A stretch of DNA of 63,401 nucleotides from an uncultured Prevotellaceae bacterium. GTDB lineage: Bacteria > Bacteroidota > Bacteroidia > Bacteroidales > Bacteroidaceae. Below are positions 56,835 to 63,401 of this stretch, piece by piece; the first letter of the stretch is position 1; the number at the start of each line of letters is the position of its first letter. Under the pieces are notes generated by a model. It had not been told where the DNA came from. It searched no databases and was given only the letters and a program-made list of their open reading frames with translations. The stretch spans positions 1 through 63,401 of the forward strand of contig CALAEY010000131.1 of the NCBI GenBank assembly GCA_937891085.1, written 5' to 3'. A program made the translations under genes and the position numbers.

Positions 56835-59396
56835 TTAGTAATAAGAAGGATAATAAGGATGGATACGATCAGCATAGTCTAGCCACGCTACTTTATAAAG
56901 ATCAACAGAAGATACTGGGACATAAATAGGACAATCGCCAGTGTCTTCAAAGGCAGCCGTTCCTAATAATGGAGGTGCTGATGCCAAGCAAATAACTTTG
57001 TTCAGCTTTAGACAGCCAGAGAATGCATTATTACCTATAGATGTAATATTTTCAGGGATAGTAATGCTTGTTAAGCCATATTCAAAAGCAGTGTCTCCAC
57101 CAGACCAATAGGCATGACCTTTTACATAGCAGCCAGCAAAAGCATTATCTCCTATGGAAACCAAACTTTTGGGAAGATATATATAATTTAATGCATAACA
57201 TCCTTCAAAAGCCTGATTACCAATAGTTCTCACTCCTTCAGGTAAGATTATACTGGTTAAACCTGAACAATTACTAAATGCGTAATCACTTATAGTGGTA
57301 ATATTTGTGAAGAACTGGAACTCATCAAATGTTGTTCCTTGACCAGTCCTAGTATTAACCGTCGGTATGTAATTTCTAAAACCGTTTGAACTCCACATAT
57401 AAAAATCGTTATCGGTAACTCTCGAAAACTCATAATAACTTAATTCACCATCCCCATCATTATCAAAATACAAACACAATTCTTTAATCTGTTCATTTGC
57501 AAAATCAATGATATCTGGAAGGGCAACAATTCTTTCTGCATAATCAGTCCATTTGCTTTTATAACTATCAACAGAAGATGCAGGCACATAGATCGGACAA
57601 TCGTTAGTATTTTCAAACATATCTACACTATCATAATCGAGGGGCGCTAGAGCGTAACAAATAATACTATCTAAATTTGAGCAATTCTCAAAAGCATTCG
57701 AACCTAAAAATTTAATACCTGCTGACAATTTTATAGAAGTAAGATTTTTACAGCCTTGAAAGGCACTTTCTCCGATAGAACTAACTCCACTTGGGATAGA
57801 AATCGTCGTTAGATTTGGGCAGTCCTTAAAAGCATTGTCTCCTATTGAAGTAAGCCCTAAAGGTAACTCAACGTCTGACAAACTTGTACAGCGTTCAAAT
57901 GTACGGCTATCTATTTTAGTAACACCATCTGGTATCTTGATACTAATTAAACTACTGTCATACCAAAATGCACTTCCTATCTCAATTACACCACTTGGTA
58001 TATTAATGTTTGTAAGATTAGGACATTGATCAAAACCATTCAGGATACGCAAACTCTCGGGAAGTGTAACACTTGTCAGACTTCTACAACCTGCAAATGC
58101 CTGATTCCTAATTTCTATTAATCCTTCAGGAAGGGTAATTTCAGTTAGTGAGGAACAACCATAAAATGCATGGTCGTCTATTATAGTTACCCTACTAGGT
58201 ATTGTGATACTCGCTAGACTTTCACAGCCATCGAATGCAAAATAACCGATGGAAGTCACAGATTTAGGAAGCATAATACTAGACATATTTGAGCAATATG
58301 AGAAAGCATTGTTCGCTATTGACTTAACACTTGTAAAATATTGGAACTCTTCAAAAGAAGAAATAGGAGAAGGTTCTTGATACCTTCCTTGAAATACAGA
58401 GCCAATATCCGTAACAGCTGCTGCTTCGGCATAGTTTAATTCTCCATCTCCATTGGCATCCCAGTTTTCCACACAAATACGTTTAACCTCAGTATCAGCA
58501 AAGTCTATATTACCGACCAAAGACAGAGAACCAGTAAACTTATATGGTTTACCTGCTTCTAAATATTTAGGAGTCAATTCTGTAGAGTAATAATTATCAC
58601 TTACGAGTGAAATAGTCAGCTTACCTACCGTAAGATTAATAGGCGCACACATGAAATAGGCCTTCAGGGTATCTCCCACCGCGAGAGTTACATCTTTCAA
58701 ACCAAGAGTATAGGTTGAACAGGATGCCTTAGCGTTCACTTGTGGCTCCGCACTTGAGATATTTAGCTCGGCAGTAGTAACAAACTCAGTTGATGAGGAT
58801 GTAAGAGTGGCAGAAGTATAGGTGCCCGCATCAGGAACGACTAATTCTAACATCACAATACATCCCAAACGCTGCATGTCTAGATTAAGATAGCCTGATG
58901 CGTTAGGGCTGATCTGCCCGGCGGCCAGGAAGTCGTAGGCACCCAGATGATCTGCATTATTATTGCCAGTCTGAACTTGCCCCGTGTAATCTAATAAGAT
59001 GGTTTCATTGTCACGGAAGATATTCCACTTATTATACGGGAAATAAGCTGCATAGCTTCGGCCTGCTTTCAAACCCCAGTCACCACCATCGAAAGTAGCC
59101 ACATTGGTCTCTACCCCACCATTGATTGGGAAACTCACCTGATCACCATTAGCAGGGAAGATACCTATAGTATCACCCTCTGCCCAGTAGGCTTTCACTC
59201 CTGAGGCATCCATCACAAACTGAGTGCGGGTCTCTGCCCCAGATTCATCCTCAATCTCGGGCAAGGTCACTGTAATCTCCTTGAGAGTGGCATTCCCACC
59301 AACTCCCACAAAGCCCTCTTCATCAAACGTGTCATTCGTGCAAGCTGCCATGCCTGCACAGAGTGACAAGAGTACTAAGTTATTAAATATCTTCAT
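56835..59396 (-). CDS. Fimbrillin-like lipoprotein with BspA-type leucine-rich repeats
   Basis: 853 residues. Lipobox Cys19 (GMAAC), then a fimbrillin-type domain to about 290 (TRTQFVMDASG, GDTIGIFPANGDQVSFP). After an EF-hand-like DANGDGELNYAE come about 11 BspA/Treponema-type repeats (LTSITIP.GVTSIGDNAF.GC), a second DNDGDGELSYYE motif and 4-5 more repeats. Two copies of a CPIYVPxSSVDxYK end module close the repeat blocks. Surface adhesin of host or polymer contact is likely. AT-rich, suggesting horizontal origin. Confidence 0.87.
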   Translation of the reverse strand: MKIFNNLVLLSLCAGMAACTNDTFDEEGFVGVGGNATLKEITVTLPEIEDESGAETRTQFVMDASGVKAYWAEGDTIGIFPANGDQVSFPINGGVETNVATFDGGDWGLKAGRSYAAYFPYNKWNIFRDNETILLDYTGQVQTGNNNADHLGAYDFLAAGQISPNASGYLNLDMQRLGCIVMLELVVPDAGTYTSATLTSSSTEFVTTAELNISSAEPQVNAKASCSTYTLGLKDVTLAVGDTLKAYFMCAPINLTVGKLTISLVSDNYYSTELTPKYLEAGKPYKFTGSLSLVGNIDFADTEVKRICVENWDANGDGELNYAEAAAVTDIGSVFQGRYQEPSPISSFEEFQYFTSVKSIANNAFSYCSNMSSIMLPKSVTSIGYFAFDGCESLASITIPSRVTIIDDHAFYGCSSLTEITLPEGLIEIRNQAFAGCRSLTSVTLPESLRILNGFDQCPNLTNINIPSGVIEIGSAFWYDSSLISIKIPDGVTKIDSRTFERCTSLSDVELPLGLTSIGDNAFKDCPNLTTISIPSGVSSIGESAFQGCKNLTSIKLSAGIKFLGSNAFENCSNLDSIICYALAPLDYDSVDMFENTNDCPIYVPASSVDSYKSKWTDYAERIVALPDIIDFANEQIKELCLYFDNDGDGELSYYEFSRVTDNDFYMWSSNGFRNYIPTVNTRTGQGTTFDEFQFFTNITTISDYAFSNCSGLTSIILPEGVRTIGNQAFEGCYALNYIYLPKSLVSIGDNAFAGCYVKGHAYWSGGDTAFEYGLTSITIPENITSIGNNAFSGCLKLNKVICLASAPPLLGTAAFEDTGDCPIYVPVSSVDLYKVAWLDYADRIHPYYPSYY

Positions 59397-59426
59397 AACC
59401 TTTCTGCTTTTATCTTTCTGATTTTA

Positions 59427-59549
59427 TTAATGCCAATTACCTGGATTAGGATTCGTAACTTCACCATCCCCACTTACAGCAACGACTCCTTGTAATTCCA
59501 TCTCAATGATTTTTACTAAGGGTCGTTCATAATCCTTTTTTATATCCAT
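59427..59549 (-). CDS. 40-residue small ORF ahead of the BspA-type lipoprotein
   Basis: Encodes MDIKKDYERPLVKIIEMELQ followed by GVVAVSGDGEVTNPNPGNWH. It shares with the ORF at 62307-62426 a Y-x2-P-x5-EME/Q core and a Gly/Pro/Asn-rich tail, and both lie directly upstream of a fimbrillin-like lipoprotein gene on the same strand. Short YxxP peptides of this form are, from memory, common beside Bacteroidales surface-protein genes; function unknown. Confidence 0.65.
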   Translation of the reverse strand: MDIKKDYERPLVKIIEMELQGVVAVSGDGEVTNPNPGNWH

Positions 59550-59569
59550 GGCCTTTATTCTCTATTGTT

Positions 59570-62230
59570 TTAATTCCAAACACCTGGATCTGGAACCACC
59601 ACACTTCCATCGTCATTACTCTTAGGAACGACTTTTACAGCCAAGTTACCAGCAAAAATGCCCCATTTGCAGCTACTCTTCACTGGGATGTAAATGACGT
59701 AGCCTTCAGTTACAGGTGTACCTGAATAATTGTTATAAGTCAGCGTCTGAGTACTCTGATTATAGGAGACCTGAACATTCGAAGGCAATGGCCCGTTTGA
59801 GATGCCATCTGTTGGCACTAAGTTTCCATTATCGTCCAATTTCAGGTTAGTAGTGATATTCTGGACATCAAACTCCACTGCCCCCACTTCATAGAAGTTG
59901 CCAAGATTAAGAGCCAAATCATAGTAATCAGCTGGATACATTTTGTCAGAACCAAACAATTCTTGTCTCAAAAGTTCCTTTACTTCATCTGGAGATTTTG
60001 GGCAAATCACTGGATAACAAACATTGTTTGCATCTCTGTTCCACGAGCTATAAAGACTTGCACTGGAAACAATAATGCTACTACTCTCGTCAACCGAATC
60101 TATAAAATCATAAGCTATTAAATCTGGACCTGTGAGGGGTCTTGTAATTGATGCATTGAAACTTCTAACTAAGACACTTGTATAACTATTACCACAGGCA
60201 TCTGCTACCAATTTAACAGGAACTGATTTACCAACAAGTGCCTTGGCTGCTTCAGTTGGCTGGTCGTCTGACCATGGTGCATGAGAAGGATTAGCTTCTT
60301 CAAGCTTGATGTTATAGGTCAGTTCCTCAGAATTCAACGCGTTCGGCTCGCAATTCACAATAGTTGCCGCTTTCTGGTTAAAGCTTGTATTGTCTGTCTT
60401 CGAGGCACTGATCCACAGCTCTGGCTCCTTGCCATCATTATTCACCACGTATGCATAGCCTTTCTTATGTGTACCAGCAGTGCTATCATAATAATAATAG
60501 GTATGATCTCCATCGTTTAGCTTACTTTCATCGAAAGAGAAACGCACACCCTCCTTATCATAGGATGCATAAGTCTGCCCAATGCCAGCTCTTCTCTCAC
60601 CTTGACTCACATTATTAACCCATGTGTTCAGTGCTTCGACTCCATAATCCGCCGCATAATAATACTTCTTATTACTTTGGCCTCCTGTGAAATAAAGAAT
60701 ACCGTCTGCACCAGTTACGGGTTTATTACCAAGATCATCTTGAAACCCTGCCAGAAGGTCTGAATAAATATTAAGAGTTCTTTCATTAGCATTTATTTCT
60801 GTTGTATCAAAACTATCTGGCGAGACTTTAAAAACGGTCCACTTTGGGGTGCTCTCTTCCCAGTAGAGACTATTGAATCCCCAAAGAGAAAAAATTGGTT
60901 TGCTAATAGTTTTGGTAAAGGTAATGTCAAGTGTATTACCATTTTTTCCTGTCCATGTGATAGAATTAGAGAAGGACATATCGCTCCAAATGGGATATTT
61001 CTGCAGAATTTCTGTTTCTGGCAGAGTCCATTTGATAGCATAAACGGGTTCTCCACCCACATTGTCATTAACCAATTCTATAGAGCCAAAGTCGTTTTCA
61101 TCATTTGTAGCATCAAAGTTTGAATCAGTGTAAAACTCGTGGAACTGCTGCATTGTCATGCCACCAACCTTTGCATTATCATAGATTAAAGAAGACATCT
61201 TTTCTGCATCAAGGGTCATTACGAAATCACCACTCTTGTAGAACTCATCCTCATAAGCCACGGACAACGTACTGGCTAATTGAGTATAGTCTTCTACAGG
61301 GTCGTCATCATCAAATCCTGGGATTTCACCTCCACCATCGCCTTCACCATAATATGTTAACGTCGCATTGAACTTGCGGATGGCATTAGCCTTGAAGACT
61401 TGTTCCGTCACTGCCGTCAGCGTACCCTTGTAGATGCTTCCATCGTCACGCTTCATGTAAATGGTCAGTGTCTTCCCTGTCATGTCCACGGGAGCTGCCA
61501 TGAGGAAAAGCCTTACATGCTGGTCAGCAGTGGTCGTCTTGAAGTTCTTTAGGCTGAGTGACAGGTGATCTGACTTCAGGTCGTCTGTAGTGATGGGGTC
61601 ATCGCCAGAGATGTCCAACAATTGCCTTGCAATGAAAGAATCATCTTCCGTAACGATGGAGACATCCGTATAGGTTCCTGGGGCTGGCAGCGTGACATAC
61701 AAGCGTACCACGCACACCTTCCTGACAAGGCTAATCTGAAGATAGTCACCCTGAGGATGAGAGGCACTTGCCGCCAGAAAGTCATACTTGCCGATGTGCG
61801 CAGGGTTGTCAAGCCCGTCCTGAACCTGCCCCTGATAGTCGAGTACAATGGTCTGGTTCGTGCGGAAATAGTTGGCCTTGCTGAAGGGGAAATAGGCAGC
61901 ATAGGCATACTTGTCCTTCAAGCCCCAACCGCCACCATCGAAAGTGAAAGTGGTGCCACTGCCTGTCATGGGGAAGCTCACCTGGTCTCCCTTGGTGGGG
62001 AAGATGCCCAGCGTGTCGTCCTTGGCAAGGGCCATGGAAAGGCCATCACTGCTTGTCAATGAAAACTCAGTACGGGTAGACGCATCTGCCTCCAGTTCTG
62101 GAATGGTCACTACAACTTTTTCTATAGTCTTTCCACCATCCTGCCCTATCCCATCAAAATATTCGGATGTGCACGAAGTCAGCAAAGTCAGAAGTATTGA
62201 TGTGAAAAAATGCTTATTTATTGATTTCAT
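59570..62230 (-). CDS. Large fimbrillin-like surface lipoprotein
   Basis: 886 residues. Lipobox Cys20 (LLTSC). The first 300 residues are clearly related to those of the 56835-59396 protein: TRTEFSLTSSDG against TRTQFVMDASG, DTLGIFPTKGDQVSFP against DTIGIFPANGDQVSFP, AYAAYFPFSK against YAAYFPYNK, IVLDYQGQVQ against ILLDYTGQVQ. The remaining 580 residues are unrelated to leucine-rich repeats and look like several beta-sandwich domains; I recognise no family. Likely outer-membrane surface protein or fimbrial tip component. Confidence 0.8.
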   Translation of the reverse strand: MKSINKHFFTSILLTLLTSCTSEYFDGIGQDGGKTIEKVVVTIPELEADASTRTEFSLTSSDGLSMALAKDDTLGIFPTKGDQVSFPMTGSGTTFTFDGGGWGLKDKYAYAAYFPFSKANYFRTNQTIVLDYQGQVQDGLDNPAHIGKYDFLAASASHPQGDYLQISLVRKVCVVRLYVTLPAPGTYTDVSIVTEDDSFIARQLLDISGDDPITTDDLKSDHLSLSLKNFKTTTADQHVRLFLMAAPVDMTGKTLTIYMKRDDGSIYKGTLTAVTEQVFKANAIRKFNATLTYYGEGDGGGEIPGFDDDDPVEDYTQLASTLSVAYEDEFYKSGDFVMTLDAEKMSSLIYDNAKVGGMTMQQFHEFYTDSNFDATNDENDFGSIELVNDNVGGEPVYAIKWTLPETEILQKYPIWSDMSFSNSITWTGKNGNTLDITFTKTISKPIFSLWGFNSLYWEESTPKWTVFKVSPDSFDTTEINANERTLNIYSDLLAGFQDDLGNKPVTGADGILYFTGGQSNKKYYYAADYGVEALNTWVNNVSQGERRAGIGQTYASYDKEGVRFSFDESKLNDGDHTYYYYDSTAGTHKKGYAYVVNNDGKEPELWISASKTDNTSFNQKAATIVNCEPNALNSEELTYNIKLEEANPSHAPWSDDQPTEAAKALVGKSVPVKLVADACGNSYTSVLVRSFNASITRPLTGPDLIAYDFIDSVDESSSIIVSSASLYSSWNRDANNVCYPVICPKSPDEVKELLRQELFGSDKMYPADYYDLALNLGNFYEVGAVEFDVQNITTNLKLDDNGNLVPTDGISNGPLPSNVQVSYNQSTQTLTYNNYSGTPVTEGYVIYIPVKSSCKWGIFAGNLAVKVVPKSNDDGSVVVPDPGVWN

Positions 62231-62306
62231 AAGTCTCAGATAGATTTTAAAGTTAACAAAATGAGAATATTACTCTTTGTAGAGCAATATTCTCAAATCG
62301 AAGTTT

Positions 62307-62426
62307 TTATTCTCCAAGTTCAGGCAGGTTACCACCGCCATCAACAGTAGGATCCATGATGGCACTTTGAACTTCCATTTCCACAATTGTAAACTGTGGC
62401 ATTTCATACTTTTCACGTAATTCCAT
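62307..62426 (-). CDS. 39-residue small ORF ahead of the fimbrillin-like lipoprotein
   Basis: Encodes MELREKYEMPQFTIVEMEVQ followed by SAIMDPTVDGGGNLPELGE. Same design as the ORF at 59427-59549: basic N-terminus, Y-x2-P, EMEVQ core, Gly/Pro-rich tail. It is the first gene of the minus-strand surface-protein cluster, 76 bp ahead of the 886-residue lipoprotein. Confidence 0.65.
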   Translation of the reverse strand: MELREKYEMPQFTIVEMEVQSAIMDPTVDGGGNLPELGE

Positions 62427-62756
62427 TTCTTACTAAAAATTGTGCTAACTGTTTCCCAGAAGTAAGCGGTATATAATAAAGAAAGGTGTGGGAACTATAT
62501 CTTCGTTTAATCCTGTATTCAGGTCTTCGCATTACCTATAGCACGGATAAAAACAATAGCCCACACCGAATTGATAATATCGAAGACCTTGCACTCAGAA
62601 CGTGCAAGTGGATATATCAAAGGGTGCGGTGCTACTGCCATCCTCTCCGTGCTAAATCAAAGTTGCGAAGTTTGAATACAAGAGAAAATGTCAATAACAC
62701 CTTTATCGTAACATGTCCTTCCAGAGAGTTAACGCCAAAACATACTGGAATTGCCA

Positions 62757-62764
62757 CAAAGATA
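62757..62764 (-). promoter_or_regulatory. Bacteroidetes -7 element, possible start of the surface-protein cluster
   Basis: TATCTTTG on the minus strand. It would give a leader of about 320 nt to the small ORF at 62426. No good -33 element is visible, so this is tentative. Confidence 0.45.
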
Positions 62765-62870
62765 AGAATTGTTTTCTAATTGTTAAGTCATCTGACCTGT
62801 TTTTTTCTTTTGATAAATAAATTTCCTTATCTGTCCTCCAACTTTCATAATTAAAGAAGCTGTGACTTGA

Positions 62871-62928
62871 CGATATTACGTTTCGACTGGCACGACATTA
62901 CGTTTCGATTGGCTCGATATTACGTTTC
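62871..62928. repeat. Tandem 22-bp repeat, 2.6 units (array B)
   Basis: Units start at 62871, 62893 and 62915, exactly 22 bp apart; the third is cut after 14 bp. Conserved core ATTACGTTTCGA, with only single-base differences between units. It shares the period and the ATTACG half-site with array A but is not palindromic. Confidence 0.82.
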
Positions 62929-63013
62929 ATCATAACAGGTATTACTTCCCCATGTTTTAAAACCTATACACAGAAAAAGACAATCTCAGCGACTCTCTTA
63001 TCCTTATTTTTAC

Positions 63014-63021
63014 TATCTTCG
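63014..63021 (+). promoter_or_regulatory. Candidate -7 element for hemW
   Basis: TATCTTCG (one mismatch to TAnnTTTG), 15 bp before the ATG at 63036. Confidence 0.4.
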
Positions 63022-63035
63022 CAAAAAAGAAACGC

Positions 63036-63401
63036 ATGGCAGGCATATACATACATATTCCGTTCTGCAAGAAGCGATGTATCTACTGCGACTTCTATTC
63101 TACTACGCTGCTGAAGTATCGAGGGGCGTATATGGGGACTCTGTGCCGTGAACTCAGGCAGCGGAAGGACTATCTGAAGGGGGAAGCTGTGCGAACGGTG
63201 TATCTGGGAGGAGGCACGCCATCGCTGCTGCAACGGGCAGAATTAGAGCAACTTTTCGGAGAGATAGGCAGGGTGTATGGCTTGGGGGCTTGTGAGGAAA
63301 TCACCTTGGAAGCCAATCCCGATGACCTGACGGAGCATTACGTGCAGATGCTCACCACCCTACCCATCAATCGCCTGAGCATCGGCATTCAGACTTTCGA
63401 T
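63036..63401 (+). CDS. hemW: HemW-like radical SAM heme chaperone (5' part only)
   Basis: The first 122 codons of a HemW/oxygen-independent coproporphyrinogen oxidase-like protein; it runs off the window. The radical SAM cluster motif CKKRCIYC has Cys11, Cys15 and Cys18; CKKRCIYCDFYS is the HemW form. YLGGGTPSLL and EANPDDLT follow, as does RLSIGIQTFD at the edge. HemW inserts heme into respiratory proteins; HemN proper usually has a longer N-terminus. Confidence 0.93.
   Translation, partial: MAGIYIHIPFCKKRCIYCDFYSTTLLKYRGAYMGTLCRELRQRKDYLKGEAVRTVYLGGGTPSLLQRAELEQLFGEIGRVYGLGACEEITLEANPDDLTEHYVQMLTTLPINRLSIGIQTFD

Larger units (their letters stand above)
62427..63035. other. Long intergenic region with a possibly structured leader
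   Basis: 609 bp without a convincing gene. Read on the minus strand, 62764-62427 could be the leader of the surface-protein cluster: it contains interleaved pairings 62521-62529 with 62581-62589 (AGGTCTTCG/CGAAGACCT) and 62485-62492 with 62560-62567 (GGTGTGGG/CCCACACC), plus a TTGCAC/GTGCAA hairpin at 62589-62607. The rest holds array B and the hemW -7 element. Confidence 0.5.

Noticed and set aside
62486..62779. A 97-codon plus-strand frame (MWELYLRLIL...)
   Set aside because: No homology cue, odd composition, and it covers the inverted-repeat elements of the possible leader; treated as chance.

Overview
The window is a chromosomal piece of a member of the Bacteroidales, most likely Prevotellaceae. 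Promoters fit the Bacteroidetes sigma factor pattern (TTTG, 19-21 nt, TAnnTTTG) and Shine-Dalgarno sequences are mostly weak or absent. The gene content is also typical of the group: RprX/RprY two-component system, TonB receptor with a DUF4249 partner, fimbrillin-like lipoproteins, BspA-type leucine-rich repeats, GH2 beta-galactosidase, and a second EF-G with an altered GTPase centre. Assignments come from reading the sequence and family knowledge; no database search was run.

Layout. 1-4 kb: mscL, gapA and an M3 oligopeptidase. 4-8 kb: a tight chain (DUF4847 lipoprotein, dCMP deaminase, S41 protease, 5-formyl-THF cyclo-ligase, PHP phosphatase) meeting the recF/DUF721 pair head-on. 9.4-11 kb: a TPR protein, ribH, tRNA-Tyr and tRNA-Gly. 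11-20 kb is accessory: a secreted esterase, an intergenic region full of repeats, a lipoprotein, a TPR/helix-turn-helix regulator, a TonB receptor/DUF4249/BACON-like lipoprotein operon, and the decayed remains of a second TPR regulator. 20-40.6 kb is mostly housekeeping: transporters, pgeF, phoH, purC, ubiE, aroE, TPM/LemA, a PurM-like enzyme, prfA, pyrF, and the lipid A block lpxD-lpxC-lpxA followed by miaA. 40.6-52 kb: glycosyltransferase, acyltransferase, mtaB, acyl-CoA ligase, the rpsF-rpsR-rplI operon, rprX/rprY and the EF-G2 gene. 52-55.4 kb: a secreted GH2 beta-galactosidase.

55.4-63 kb is the second accessory region. A fragment resembling the N-terminus of VirE/primase-type proteins sits between nested inverted arrays of GTGAAGTC-type repeats. 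Next come two tandem modules, each a roughly 40-residue small ORF followed by a large fimbrillin-like surface lipoprotein (one ending in BspA leucine-rich repeats). Upstream of them is a possibly structured leader. The window closes inside hemW.

The most unusual feature is three intergenic arrays with an exact 22-bp period (12398-12485, 55544-55631, 62871-62928). Two of them have palindromic ends and variable centres, and both of these lie beside an inverted array of short iteron-like repeats. Other points of note: LpxC lacks the FabZ domain usually fused to it in this phylum, the EF-G2 homologue has Ser in place of the catalytic His, and the small ORFs ahead of the fimbrillin genes are easily missed.
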